A stretch of DNA of 64,000 bases from Bradyrhizobium sp. SZCCHNS1050 (GCF_032484785.1 NZ_JAUETR010000001.1:4777501-4841500), one strand, 5' to 3'; shown: positions 28,407-37,148, numbered from the stretch's first letter. Program-made: numbers and translations. The notes: generated by a model from the sequence alone, not told the origin.

Positions 28407-28430
28407 CGGCTGCTCCGGGGAGGGCAGCCG
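28407..28430 (+). terminator. Possible hairpin terminator after ETF-QO
   Basis: A 7-bp GC-rich stem, CGGCTGC (28407-28413) with GCAGCCG (28424-28430), lies about 28 nt after the etfD stop. There is no clear run of T after it, so it may be a weak or Rho-aided terminator or an mRNA-stabilising hairpin. Confidence 0.35.
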
Positions 28431-28620
28431 GCCACGATACGGCCATACTGGCGCGGTTTGACGCAGGTCACCTTCGCCAAAGGGGCTCCCGGCTGACCCG
28501 AATATCCTGCAGATCCTTGCGGTTGGCCGCCAAACGCGGCATTGTCGGCGCCTTGAAGAGCTGCCGATCGGGTTCGTGTCCGTACCGATCCGTCATTTCC
28601 AACAACCAGAGCGCACCGTG

Positions 28621-30417
28621 ATGTTGTCAATTCGCAATCGCTGGACCGCAATTGCCGTTTCTGCCTTGCTGATCCCCGGTGCCGTCCTGGCCCAGACGCC
28701 GGATCATCCTGCGGACAACGCCGCAAAATTTCCGACCGGCGTCGATCTGAAGTCGCTCACCACGTCGGGCAGCTATCTGGCGGCCCGCCACGCCAGCGTC
28801 GAGCGCGACGCGGCCTCGGCGGCGGCGTTCTACCGCTCGGCGCTACGCAGCGACCCGAAGAACAACGAGCTGCTCGACCGCGCCTTCATCTCCTCGGTCG
28901 CCGATGGCGATATCGACGAGGCCGTGAAGCTGGCCGAGCGCGTGCTCACGATCGACAAGTCCAACCGCATCGCGCGTCTCGTGGTCGGCGTGCAGGACAT
29001 CAAGCAGAAGAAATACGCTGCCGCCCAGACCAACATCAACCAGTCGGTGCGCGGGCCGATCACCGATCTCGTCGCCACCCTGCTGTCGGCGTGGGCCGCG
29101 GCGGGCGCGGGCGATTCGAAGGCCGCCGTCGCCAATATCGACAAGCTGACCGGTCCCGAATGGTATCCGCTGTTCAAGGATCTTCATGCCGGCATGATCC
29201 TGGAGCTGGCCGGCAAGGAGAAGGACGCCGGCACGCGGTTCGAGCGCGCCTACAAGCTCGACGATTCGATGCTGCGCATCACCGAGGCCTATGCGCATTG
29301 GCTGTCGCGCAACAAGGATGCGGCGGCGGCGACCGCGATCTATGAAGCCTTCGACAAGAAGCTCGCGCGCCATCCGCTGGTGCAGGAGGGCCTGCGCGAG
29401 ACCAAGGCCGGCAGGAAGCTGCCGCCGCTGGTCGATTCGGCGCAGGCCGGCGCCGCCGAGGCGCTGTACGGCATCGGCGCCACGTTGAGCCGCCGCGGCG
29501 GCGAGGATCTGGCGCTGGTCTATCTGCAGCTCGCGCTGCACCTGCAGCCGAATCATCCGCTGGCGCTGCTGTCACTCGCCGATCTCTACGAGACGGTGAA
29601 GAAGCCGCAGATGGCGATCAAGGTCTATGAGCGGGTGCCGGCGAGCTCGCCGCTGAAGCGCAATGCGCAGATCCAGTTGGCGACCGATCTCGACAGCGCC
29701 GACCGCAGCGACGAGGCGATCAAGATCCTCAAGGACGTGATTGCCCAGGATCCGAAGGACCTGGAGGCGATCATGGCGCTCGGCAACATCGAGCGCGGCC
29801 GCAAGAAGTTCGCCGATTGCGCCAAGACCTATTCGCTCGGCGTCGATTCGCTGCCCGCCAACAACGACAAGGCCAACAGCGTCTATTACTATTATCGCGG
29901 CATCTGTCTGGAGCGCTCCAAGCAGTGGCCGAAGGCCGAGGCCGACATGCGCAAGGCGCTCGAGCTGCAGCCCGACCAGCCGCACGTGCTGAACTATCTC
30001 GGCTATTCGTGGATCGACCAGGGCGTCAATCTCGACGAAGGCATGAAGATGATCAAGCGCGCGGTCGAGCAGCGGCCGGACGACGGCTACATCGTCGATT
30101 CGCTCGGCTGGGCCTATTTCCGCATCGGCAACTACGAAGAGGCGGTGAAGAACCTCGAGCGCGCGATCGACCTCAAGCCAGAGGATCCGACCATCAACGA
30201 CCATCTCGGCGACGCCTATTGGAAGATCGGCCGCAAGCTGGAAGCCAAGTTCCAGTGGGCTCATGCCCGCGACCTGAAGCCCGAGGCCGAGGAGCTGCCG
30301 AAGATCGAGGCGAAGATCCAGAACGGCCTGACCGACGATCCGGCGCCGGCCGCGGCGAGCAACGACAGCAAGGACACGCCGTCCGACGCCAAGAAGGACG
30401 ACGGCAAGGGCGGCTAG
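28621..30417 (+). CDS. Exported tetratricopeptide repeat protein
   Basis: A 598-residue TPR protein with a signal peptide (WTAIAVSALLIPGAVLAQ). Repeated 34-residue helices run through most of the length; the clearest are near the C-terminus, for example ADMRKALELQPDQPHVLNYLGYSWIDQG, IKRAVEQRPDDGYIVDSLGWAYFRIGNYEEA and LERAIDLKPEDPTINDHLGDAYWKIG. Tail residues are Asp/Lys-rich and probably disordered. It is likely a periplasmic or outer-membrane scaffold protein. It lies directly upstream of ispE with about 160 bp between; I recall this TPR-ispE neighbourhood in other Rhizobiales. The function is not known. Confidence 0.88.
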   Translation: MLSIRNRWTAIAVSALLIPGAVLAQTPDHPADNAAKFPTGVDLKSLTTSGSYLAARHASVERDAASAAAFYRSALRSDPKNNELLDRAFISSVADGDIDEAVKLAERVLTIDKSNRIARLVVGVQDIKQKKYAAAQTNINQSVRGPITDLVATLLSAWAAAGAGDSKAAVANIDKLTGPEWYPLFKDLHAGMILELAGKEKDAGTRFERAYKLDDSMLRITEAYAHWLSRNKDAAAATAIYEAFDKKLARHPLVQEGLRETKAGRKLPPLVDSAQAGAAEALYGIGATLSRRGGEDLALVYLQLALHLQPNHPLALLSLADLYETVKKPQMAIKVYERVPASSPLKRNAQIQLATDLDSADRSDEAIKILKDVIAQDPKDLEAIMALGNIERGRKKFADCAKTYSLGVDSLPANNDKANSVYYYYRGICLERSKQWPKAEADMRKALELQPDQPHVLNYLGYSWIDQGVNLDEGMKMIKRAVEQRPDDGYIVDSLGWAYFRIGNYEEAVKNLERAIDLKPEDPTINDHLGDAYWKIGRKLEAKFQWAHARDLKPEAEELPKIEAKIQNGLTDDPAPAAASNDSKDTPSDAKKDDGKGG

Positions 30418-30579
30418 GTCGCCCCGATCACGAGGTGAGAGCCATCACGGGCTCCTCGGCTTGCCGGGGAGCCCGGATGATTTTGATGAAGCGTGTGGCG
30501 GTGCCGGCCACGTTCGTTTCGGCCGCTGGCCGAGCGCGATACCGGATCCGCCACCGAACATGCTGGGGGCATTGCGCCG

Positions 30580-31482
30580 ATGTTGGCGTCCACGGTCACC
30601 GGCGCGCTGCAGGAGCAGGGGCGCGCCAAGGTCAATCTGACCCTGCGGGTCGTCGGCCGCAGGGTCGACGGCTACCATGATCTCGAAAGCGTCGTTGCTT
30701 TCGCCGACTGCGCGGACCAGCTTACGCTGGTGCCGGGCCCGGAGCTGAGGCTGACGACAACCGGGCCGCTCGCGGAGGCCTGCGGCGAGACCACGGACAA
30801 TCTGGTGCTGAAGGCGGCGCGGCTGCTTGCGGAGGCCGTTCCGGGCCTGAGGCTTGGCGCCTTCACGCTGGAGAAGGTGCTGCCGGTCGCCGCCGGCATC
30901 GGCGGCGGCTCGGCCGATGCCGCAGCGGCGCTGCGGCTGCTGGCGAAGCTGAATGGCCTGTCGCTGGACGACCCGCGTCTCACTGCGGTCGCCTTGAAGA
31001 CCGGCGCCGACGTGCCGGTTTGCGTGCCCTCGCGCGCCTGCACCATGACCGGCGTCGGCGAGAACCTGCAGCCGCTCGCGCTTCCCGTCCTGCCCTGCGT
31101 GATGATCAATCCGCGCGTGCCGGTGGCGACCAAGGACGTGTTCCAGGCGCTCGGCCTCAGGCCGGGCGATCTGCTGGTCGGCGTGACGGATGTTCTCACG
31201 GCGCCGTCCTGGCCTGGTGCCGGAGCGTCGGTCAGCGACTGGATCGAGACGCTGAGCCAGGTGCGCAACGATCTCGAGCCGCCAGCCTTGAAGGTGCAGC
31301 CGATCATCGGCACCGTGCTCGACGCTCTCCGTGCGAGCGCCGGCGTGCTGCTGGCACGCATGTCCGGCTCTGGCGCCACATGCTTTGCGATCTACGGCAG
31401 CGAGGTCGACGCGAAGGCCGCCGGCGCAGAGATCGCCGTCGCGCACCCCGAATGGTGGGTGCATGCGGGGACGTTGAGTTAG
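30580..31482 (+). CDS. ispE: 4-diphosphocytidyl-2-C-methyl-D-erythritol kinase
   Basis: GHMP-family kinase, the fourth step of the MEP isoprenoid pathway. The 300-residue product begins with GRAKVNLTLRVVGRRVDGYHDLESVV (substrate-binding). It has the ATP-binding glycine loop PVAAGIGGGSADAAAALRLL and the C-terminal GHMP motif LARMSGSGATCFAIYG. The ATG at 30580 gives the correct N-terminus. The polyprenyl diphosphate synthase gene lies 260 bp away on the opposite strand, so two isoprenoid genes are close here, separated by a palindromic repeat. Confidence 0.95.
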   Translation: MLASTVTGALQEQGRAKVNLTLRVVGRRVDGYHDLESVVAFADCADQLTLVPGPELRLTTTGPLAEACGETTDNLVLKAARLLAEAVPGLRLGAFTLEKVLPVAAGIGGGSADAAAALRLLAKLNGLSLDDPRLTAVALKTGADVPVCVPSRACTMTGVGENLQPLALPVLPCVMINPRVPVATKDVFQALGLRPGDLLVGVTDVLTAPSWPGAGASVSDWIETLSQVRNDLEPPALKVQPIIGTVLDALRASAGVLLARMSGSGATCFAIYGSEVDAKAAGAEIAVAHPEWWVHAGTLS

Positions 31483-31523
31483 TCGTAACTACTTACTAGC
31501 GGCGAGCGGCTTCCCGATACAGC

Positions 31524-31682
31524 GCCCTCTTCCCTTGTGGGAGAGGGCATCGCCGGCTCATCCACGTACTGGGTTGGGTGAGGGGCATCTGTCCGCGGAC
31601 GCCGCGCTTGCTGAGGCATACCCCTCACCCAAGCGAGCTTGTTGCTCTGTCCTGCATGCCCCCTCCCACAAGGGGCGAGGGC
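31524..31682. repeat. Nested palindromic repeat between ispE and the polyprenyl synthase gene
   Basis: Outer 25-nt arms at 31524-31548 and 31658-31682 match in 22 positions, and inner 15-nt arms at 31574-31588 and 31618-31632 match in 14 (TTGGGTGAGGGGCAT type). The loop is about 30 bp. The layered layout, with GGGTGAGG facing the loop, parallels the two elements in the glyQ-glyS gap. It lies between convergent genes. Confidence 0.85.
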
Positions 31683-31745
31683 GCATTAACCCACACCGCC
31701 TGCGCCGGGGCATGACATCACGAAGGGCAGGCCCCGATTCACCAA

Positions 31746-32756
31746 CTAATGCGACCTGGCCAAACAGAACGCCACCACCTGCTCGAGCGCGGTCTTCATC
31801 GGTGACGCCGGAAACAGCGCCAGCGCGTCGACGGCCATGGCGCCGTAGTGATGCGCGCGGCTGATCGTGTCCTCCAAGGCGCGATGCTTATTCATCAGCC
31901 CGATCGCATGGTCGAGATCGTGATCGCTGATCTCGCCGCGCTCCAGCGCCTTGATCCAGAAGGCACGCTCGCTGTCGCTGCCGCGGCGGAACGCCAGCAC
32001 CACCGGCAGCGTGATCTTGCCCTCGCGGAAATCGTCGCCGACATTCTTTCCGAGCTTGGCGGCCTTGCCGCCATAGTCGAGCACGTCGTCGACGAGCTGG
32101 AAGGCGATGCCGAGATTCATGCCGAAGGACCGCGAGGCGGTCTGCTCGGCCTTGGGCCGATCGGCGAGCACCGGCCCGACCTCGCAGGCCGCGGCGAACA
32201 GCTCGGCGGTCTTGCCGCGGATCACGGCGAGATATTCGTCCTCGGTGGTTGCGGTGTTCTTGGCGGCGGCAAGCTGCATCACCTCGCCCTCGGCAATCGT
32301 GGCGGCGGCGGCCGAGAGAATGTCGAGCGCGCGCAGCGAGCCGACCTCGACCATCATGCGGAACGCCTGGCCGAGCAGGAAGTCACCGACCAGCACGCTG
32401 GCCTCGTTGCCCCACAGCATGCGCGCCGACAATTTGCCGCGGCGCATTTCGCTCTCGTCAACCACGTCGTCATGGAGCAGCGTCGCCGTGTGCATGAACT
32501 CGACGGCCGCGGCGAGCTTGACGTGACCGTCGCCGGTGTAGTCGGTGAGATGCGCCATCGCCAGCGTCAGCATCGGTCGCAACCGCTTGCCGCCGGAGGA
32601 GATCAGGTGGTTTGCGACCTCCGGGATCATCGTGACGTCCGAGCCGGTGCGCGACAAAATCGTAGCGTTGACCCGTTCCATGTCGGCTGCGACCAGCGCG
32701 ACCAGCCCATCGATGGAGGCTCCCGATGGACTCTCGAAAGGTACGATAACCGCCAC
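31746..32756 (-). CDS. Long-chain all-trans polyprenyl diphosphate synthase (ubiquinone side chain)
   Basis: Condenses isopentenyl diphosphate into the octa- to decaprenyl tail of ubiquinone. The 336-residue product has the first Asp-rich motif LLHDDVVDESEMRRG and the second LVDDVLDYGG, plus GGKRLRPML and the family motif GKTAELFAAACEVG. The start is GTG at 32756 with GGAG 7 nt upstream; more distal in-frame starts have no matching sequence. The chain length cannot be told from sequence; relatives in this group usually make Q10. It is divergent from the DUF2007 gene. Confidence 0.92.
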   Translation of the reverse strand: MAVIVPFESPSGASIDGLVALVAADMERVNATILSRTGSDVTMIPEVANHLISSGGKRLRPMLTLAMAHLTDYTGDGHVKLAAAVEFMHTATLLHDDVVDESEMRRGKLSARMLWGNEASVLVGDFLLGQAFRMMVEVGSLRALDILSAAAATIAEGEVMQLAAAKNTATTEDEYLAVIRGKTAELFAAACEVGPVLADRPKAEQTASRSFGMNLGIAFQLVDDVLDYGGKAAKLGKNVGDDFREGKITLPVVLAFRRGSDSERAFWIKALERGEISDHDLDHAIGLMNKHRALEDTISRAHHYGAMAVDALALFPASPMKTALEQVVAFCLARSH

Positions 32757-32909
32757 TCTGGTCTCCGATTTTGCTATGCTCGAAACGACAATAGAAACTG
32801 CGGCCGCAGGCGGCAAGGGCAGACACGGAACCTTGACCCAAGCCTGGTTGACCGAAGCCCTTCTTGACCCAAGCCCTTCTTGACCCAAGCCCGCATGGAG
32901 ACATAACGA

Positions 32910-33137
32910 TTGAAGGAATTGGTTCGGACCAATGATATCGTGCTGGTTTCGGCGATCGGGGCACTGCTCGACGGCGCCGACATCCATCACCTCGTGCTCG
33001 ATCAGAACATGAGCATCATCGAGGGCTCGCTCGGCATCCTGCCGCGCCGGATCCTCGTGCATGAGGACGACAATCTCCAGGCCCGGCGGCTTCTCACCGA
33101 CGCCGGTCTGGCGCATGAGCTGCGCCCTGATGAGTGA
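32910..33137 (+). CDS. DUF2007 family small protein
   Basis: A 75-residue DUF2007 protein (putative signal-transducing protein family). The pattern KELVRTNDIVLVSAIGALLDGADIHHLVLDQNMS ... RRILVHEDDNLQARRLLTDAG is a small ferredoxin-like alpha/beta fold. It starts with TTG at 32910, with GGAG 9 nt upstream; no ATG fits. It overlaps the next gene by 8 bp (33130-33137), indicating coupled translation with the methyltransferase. In alphaproteobacteria DUF2007 often precedes a TrmN6-like methylase, so the two may work together, although how is unknown. Confidence 0.85.
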   Translation: MKELVRTNDIVLVSAIGALLDGADIHHLVLDQNMSIIEGSLGILPRRILVHEDDNLQARRLLTDAGLAHELRPDE

Positions 33138-33894
33138 CGCTGTCGACATCTCCGAGGACGCCGTGCTCGGCGGCCAATTGCGGCTGCGGCAGCCCACGAC
33201 TGGCCATCGCGCCGGCCACGACGCAATCCTGCTGGCGGCGGCGACGGCCGCGCGTTCGGGCGAGCGCGTGGTCGATCTCGGTGCCGGCGTGGGGACGGCC
33301 GGGCTGGCCTTGGCCCGGCGCGTGGGCGGTCTCGGCTTGACGCTGGTCGAGCGCGAGCCGGATCTGGCGCGCCTCGCGCGCGACAACGCACGCGCCAATG
33401 CCTTGCCCGCGGAGGTCGTGGTGCTGGACGTCGCCGCGGACGCGGCCGCTTTCGCGGCCGCAGGGCTCGGGCCCGACAGTGTCGACGTCGTGCTGATGAA
33501 TCCGCCGTTCCACGATGCCGCGCGTCACCGTGCCTCGCCCGACGCCGCGCGCGCGACCGCGCACCTGGCAACGGCGACGACGTTGGAGATCTGGACGCAT
33601 GCCGCGCGGCGGATGCTGAAATCCGGTGGCGTGCTGACCTTGATCTGGCGGGCCGATGGTCTGAGCGAGGTTGTCGCGGCGCTGGCGCGCGGCTTCGGCA
33701 GTCTTGCCGTTCAACCGGTTCACGGCCAGGCCGGCAAGCCGGCAATCCGTATCTTGGTCAGGGCCGTTAAGGGAGGGCGGGCGCCGACCCAGCTTCTCGC
33801 CGGAGTGGTGCTGAATGAGGCGGCAGGCGTGCCGAATGATGAGGCCGTGCGGGTGCTGTCGGGGCAGGGGGCGCTGGCCTTGAGCACCCCCTGA
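33130..33894 (+). CDS. TrmN6-like adenine-N6 methyltransferase
   Basis: A 254-residue class I methyltransferase. Motif I is VVDLGAGVGTAGLALARR; motif II has TLVEREPDLARLARDNARAN; motif IV is VLMNPPFHD, the N-PP-F signature of N6-adenine or glutamine methylases. It resembles tRNA1(Val) A37 N6-methyltransferase (YfiC/TrmN6). It starts within the end of the DUF2007 gene. The substrate is inferred from family resemblance; rRNA or protein Gln methylation are alternatives. Confidence 0.85.
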   Translation: MSDAVDISEDAVLGGQLRLRQPTTGHRAGHDAILLAAATAARSGERVVDLGAGVGTAGLALARRVGGLGLTLVEREPDLARLARDNARANALPAEVVVLDVAADAAAFAAAGLGPDSVDVVLMNPPFHDAARHRASPDAARATAHLATATTLEIWTHAARRMLKSGGVLTLIWRADGLSEVVAALARGFGSLAVQPVHGQAGKPAIRILVRAVKGGRAPTQLLAGVVLNEAAGVPNDEAVRVLSGQGALALSTP

Positions 33895-33915
33895 ACGGTT
33901 GGTCGTGGTCGGGCG

Positions 33916-34014
33916 TTATTGCGTCTGAGCTTCGGACTGGCGTTCGGTTACCGTCGTGAACCGGATCGCAGTCAATAGAGTACCGATCAGCAGCATCAAC
34001 AGGTAGACCTTCAT
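33916..34014 (-). CDS. Small membrane protein, 32 residues
   Basis: A very short gene: MKVYLLMLLIGTLLTAIR forms one hydrophobic segment, followed by a polar tail TTVTERQSEAQTQ. The ATG at 34014 has an excellent SD, GGAGG, 5 nt upstream, which sets this start over an in-frame start at 34155. It sits on the minus strand between the methylase gene and the S49 peptidase gene. Function unknown; the strong SD and membrane helix are the reasons to accept it. Confidence 0.6.
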   Translation of the reverse strand: MKVYLLMLLIGTLLTAIRFTTVTERQSEAQTQ

Positions 34015-34136
34015 GTATTCCTCCGCCGCACTCTGCACCTTGGCTCGCCGTGCGATTGCCCAGGAGATTGCAAGGCTCGTTCCAGCCCTTTGAATGGCAG
34101 CGGCGCGATAAAAAGTGGTTAATCCGAGGTAACAGG

Positions 34137-35039
34137 ATGGTGGACAATTTGACACAACCCAGCGATGCAGTCGGGCTCTTCGATCGGCTGAAGGCGCTGC
34201 TTCCGGCGCGGCTGCGCGGCGTACCGGTGGTACCGGTCGTCCGCCTGTCCGGCGTGATCGGCGCGGTGACGCCGCTGCGGCCGGGCCTGACGCTTGCGGG
34301 CGTCGCCAAGGTGCTGGAGCGCGCCTTCTCCATGCGCAACGCCAAGGCGGTGGCGCTGGTGATCAATTCGCCCGGCGGCTCGCCGGTGCAGTCGCGCCAG
34401 ATCTACTTGCGCATCCGTCAGCTCGCGGCGGAGAAGAAGCTGCCGGTGCTCGTGTTCGTCGAGGATGTCGCGGCCTCCGGCGGCTACATGATCGCCTGCG
34501 CCGGCGACGAGATCTTCTGCGATCCGTCCTCGATCCTCGGTTCGATCGGCGTGGTCGGCGGCTCGTTCGGGCTGCAGGACCTGATCAAGAAGATCGGCAT
34601 CGAGCGCCGGCTGTATACGGCCGGCGAGCACAAGGCGATGCTCGATCCGTTCCTGCCGGAGAATCCCGACGACGTGGCGCGGCTGAAGAAGATCCAGCGC
34701 GAGATCCACGCGCTGTTCATCTCGCTGGTCAAGGAGAGCCGCGCGACCCGGCTGAAGGGCGCCGACGATGTGCTGTTCACCGGCGAGTACTGGGCCGGCG
34801 ACAGCGCCGTCACGCTGGGGCTGGCGGACGCCATCGGCGACCTCCGCGCCGTCCTGCGCACCCGCTTCGGCGACAAGGTTGCAACGCCTGTCGTGGCGCC
34901 GGCGTCCGGCCTGTTGTCGGGTCTGCTCGGCCGCCGCGCCGCGGGCGCCGGCAGCCTGGGATTCGGCTGGACGGGGCTGGCCGAGGAGGTGATCTCCGCG
35001 GCCGAAACCCGGGCGATCTGGGCCCGCTTTGGGTTCTAG
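34137..35039 (+). CDS. S49-family signal peptide peptidase (SppA/SohB-like)
   Basis: A 300-residue serine-lysine peptidase of family S49. The crotonase-like core includes VALVINSPGGSPVQSRQIY, the nucleophile Ser in VEDVAASGGYMIACAGDEI, and SSILGSIGVVGGSFGLQDLIKKIGIE with the region of the catalytic Lys. VLFTGEYWAGDSAVTLGLADAIGDL closes the fold. It lacks a clear N-terminal membrane helix, so it may be cytoplasmic or peripherally bound, unlike E. coli SppA. The family cleaves remnant signal peptides in the membrane. The start at 34137 is the ATG nearest the conserved region. Confidence 0.9.
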   Translation: MVDNLTQPSDAVGLFDRLKALLPARLRGVPVVPVVRLSGVIGAVTPLRPGLTLAGVAKVLERAFSMRNAKAVALVINSPGGSPVQSRQIYLRIRQLAAEKKLPVLVFVEDVAASGGYMIACAGDEIFCDPSSILGSIGVVGGSFGLQDLIKKIGIERRLYTAGEHKAMLDPFLPENPDDVARLKKIQREIHALFISLVKESRATRLKGADDVLFTGEYWAGDSAVTLGLADAIGDLRAVLRTRFGDKVATPVVAPASGLLSGLLGRRAAGAGSLGFGWTGLAEEVISAAETRAIWARFGF

Positions 35040-35144
35040 ACTGGGGGCGCGCCATTTCGCCCCTCGCAATCCGGATTGCGGGGGGAACCGGGATCGGCGA
35101 CAATGGGATTCGGGGTGGCTCTGTTCATGAACGAGGATCGACCA

Positions 35145-35336
35145 ATGCCGCCGTTCGTTGCTTTCGCGGGTATGCTGGGCGGGCTTGCCGTGGTTCGCTG
35201 GGCCTACAAGGCTGCGCAGAAGATCAACCGCGAGCTCGAAGAGGCGCGGCTGTCGCGCGTCGCCGAGGCCGCACAGGCCGCCGAGATCAAGACTCTGCGC
35301 CGCGATCCCGTCACGGGCGCCTACCGGCCGGGCTGA
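35145..35336 (+). CDS. Small membrane-associated hypothetical protein
   Basis: A 63-residue protein: PPFVAFAGMLGGLAVVRWAYKAA forms a hydrophobic helix, then a long amphipathic charged helix (QKINRELEEARLSRVAEAAQAAEIKTLRRD) and a tail DPVTGAYRPG. The ATG at 35145 has GAGGA 8 nt upstream; in-frame ATGs at 35127 and 35103 are possible. It lies between the S49 peptidase and glyQ, co-directional with both. Function unknown. Confidence 0.65.
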   Translation: MPPFVAFAGMLGGLAVVRWAYKAAQKINRELEEARLSRVAEAAQAAEIKTLRRDPVTGAYRPG

Positions 35337-35464
35337 CGCGAGCCGCTGATCTTCGAACGACGGCACGTCGCCGCCGTTCGGAGACCCTATTGCCTTGATT
35401 CCTGATGTCCCCGCCGATACGGTCCGCGCGCTTTTCCGACGCCTGCGAAAGACCGATACCGACG

Positions 35465-36424
35465 ATGGACTCGCTGCCTCCGCACATGCGCCCCGAACGT
35501 TCGTTCCAGGGCTTCATCCTGGCCCTGCAACGGTTCTGGGCCGAGCAGGGCTGCGTGATCCTGCAGCCCTACGACATGGAGATGGGGGCAGGCACCTTCC
35601 ACCCGGCGACGACCCTGCGCGCGCTCGGGCCGAAACCGTGGAATGCCGCCTACGTGCAGCCGTCGCGGCGGCCGAAGGACGGCCGCTACGGCGAGAACCC
35701 CAACCGGATGCAGCACTACTACCAGTTCCAGGTGATCATGAAGCCATCGCCGCCGAACCTTCAGGAGCTGTACCTGAAGTCGCTCGGCGCGATCGGCATC
35801 GACGCCGCCGTGCACGACATCCGTTTCGTCGAGGACGATTGGGAGAGCCCGACGCTGGGCGCGTGGGGGCTCGGCTGGGAGTGCTGGTGCGACGGCATGG
35901 AGGTGTCGCAGTTCACGTATTTCCAGCAGGTCGCGGGCTTCGAATGCGCGCCAGTCGCGGGCGAGCTCACCTACGGCCTCGAGCGCCTGGCGATGTACGT
36001 CCAGGGCGTCGACCGCGTCTATGACCTCAACTTCAACGGCCGCGACGGCGACGCCAAGGTGACCTATGGCGACGTCTTCCTGCAGGCCGAGCAGGAATAT
36101 TCGCGGCACAATTTCGAGCATGCCGACACCGACATGCTGTTCGAGCAGTTCAAGATGGCCGAGGGCGCGTGCCGCAAATATCTCGCCGCCGGCTGGCAAG
36201 AAAATTCAAAGCTGGGCAACCGCCGGGAGCATCAGATGGCGTTGCCGGCCTACGACCAGTGCATCAAGGCCAGCCACGTCTTCAACCTGCTCGACGCCCG
36301 CGGCGTCATCTCGGTCACCGAGCGCCAGAGCTACATCCTGCGCGTCCGCGAGCTCGCCAAGGCCTGCGGCGAGGCCTGGCTGCATACGGAGGCGGGCGGG
36401 GCGGGGCTGGCGTCAGCCGGTTGA
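35465..36424 (+). CDS. glyQ: Glycine--tRNA ligase alpha subunit
   Basis: Catalytic subunit of the bacterial alpha2beta2 glycyl-tRNA synthetase. The 319-residue product has the hallmark early segment [36 protein letters not shown], the class II motif 2 region [29 protein letters not shown], and the motif 3-like [16 protein letters not shown]. The ATG at 35465 is taken; one at 35486 is also possible. The partner glyS starts at 37141, after a region holding two palindromic repeats and a DUF559 gene. The two subunits are normally closely linked, so the material between them was probably inserted. Confidence 0.95.
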   Translation: MDSLPPHMRPERSFQGFILALQRFWAEQGCVILQPYDMEMGAGTFHPATTLRALGPKPWNAAYVQPSRRPKDGRYGENPNRMQHYYQFQVIMKPSPPNLQELYLKSLGAIGIDAAVHDIRFVEDDWESPTLGAWGLGWECWCDGMEVSQFTYFQQVAGFECAPVAGELTYGLERLAMYVQGVDRVYDLNFNGRDGDAKVTYGDVFLQAEQEYSRHNFEHADTDMLFEQFKMAEGACRKYLAAGWQENSKLGNRREHQMALPAYDQCIKASHVFNLLDARGVISVTERQSYILRVRELAKACGEAWLHTEAGGAGLASAG

Positions 36425-36443
36425 GCGCGAAGGCTGACCCTTC

Positions 36444-36611
36444 ACCCTCCCCTGGAGGGGGAGGGTCGGCACGCGATCGAGCGAAGCGAGATGCGTGCCG
36501 GGGTGGGGTGATCTCTCGGCTCGGACACTGTTGATGATGGATAGACTGTCACCCCACCCCGATTGCTCATGCTTGCGCATGAGCAATCGACCCTCCCCCT
36601 CCAGGGGAGGG
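36444..36611. repeat. Four-armed nested palindrome (empty copy) after glyQ
   Basis: A 168-bp element with perfect 24-bp outer arms (36444-36467 and 36588-36611). Inside are hairpin GGCACGC/GCGTGCC (36468-36499), inner arms GGGGTGGGGTGA (36500-36511) and TCACCCCACCCC (36549-36560), and hairpin GATTGCTCATGC/GCATGAGCAATC (36561-36588). The loop is 37 bp and encodes nothing. The layout matches the DUF559-bearing copy 35 bp downstream. Confidence 0.9.
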
Positions 36612-36645
36612 TGGGCCCTGTGCTCGTGGCTGGATGACATGATCA

Positions 36646-37113
36646 TCCTCCTCTGGAGGGGGAGGGGCGCTCGCGAAGCGAGCGGGGTGGGGTGAAGGTG
36701 CCAGATGGGCAAACGGCCGATCAGCGACTTCAAACGCCGAACCGCGAAACGGCTGCGCGAAAACACGACGGCGGCCGAAGACATTCTGTGGCGTCACCTG
36801 CGGCGCCTTGAGATCGAAGGGACTCACTTCAGACGACAGGTCGTCATTGGTCCCTATATTGCTGATTTTGCCTGCCTGGCCCGTCGCCTCATCATCGAGG
36901 TGGACGGCTCGCAGCACGGAGAGGATGCGAACATCCAGCGCGACGAGGCCCGGACGCGCTGGCTCAACTCGGAAGGCTTTCGCGTTTTGCGATTTTGGAA
37001 CAACGACGTTATGACCAGGACTGAGGCGGTGCTCGAAGCCAATCACACGGAGATCGCGGTCACCCCACCCCGCCTGCCCTTGGCAGGCGACCCTCCCCCC
37101 TCCAGGGGAGGGT
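36646..37113. repeat. Same palindrome family with a DUF559 gene occupying the loop
   Basis: Left half at about 36646-36695: outer arm rich in CTCTGGAGGGGGAGGGG, hairpin CGCTCGC/GCGAGCG (36668-36684), inner arm GGGGTGGGGTGA (36684-36695). Right half at 37060-37113: inner arm TCACCCCACCCC (37060-37071), hairpin CGCCTGCC/GGCAGGCG (37071-37089), outer arm with CCCTCCCCCCTCCAGGGG. The halves pair as in the empty copy, but the loop is about 364 bp and is filled by the DUF559 reading frame. This looks like a palindromic element carrying a nuclease-like gene. Confidence 0.85.
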
Positions 37114-37148
37114 GGTTCTTCGTGCAGAGAGACCTGAGACATGCCTGA
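36705..37148 (+). CDS. DUF559 (Vsr/PD-(D/E)XK-like) endonuclease-family protein inside a palindromic repeat
   Basis: A 147-residue DUF559 protein, related to Vsr-like PD-(D/E)XK nucleases. The core is [56 protein letters not shown], with the catalytic-type Asp (YIADFAC) and E-V-D (IIEVDGSQH) in place, and [12 protein letters not shown] at the end. The gene fills the loop of a nested palindrome; its last 25 or so residues ([17 protein letters not shown]) are encoded by the right arm. The stop overlaps the glyS start by 8 bp. The left arm ends 9 bp before the ATG, with AAGG as SD. DUF559 function is not established; nuclease activity and a role in spreading the repeat are hypotheses. Confidence 0.88.
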   Translation: MGKRPISDFKRRTAKRLRENTTAAEDILWRHLRRLEIEGTHFRRQVVIGPYIADFACLARRLIIEVDGSQHGEDANIQRDEARTRWLNSEGFRVLRFWNNDVMTRTEAVLEANHTEIAVTPPRLPLAGDPPPSRGGWFFVQRDLRHA

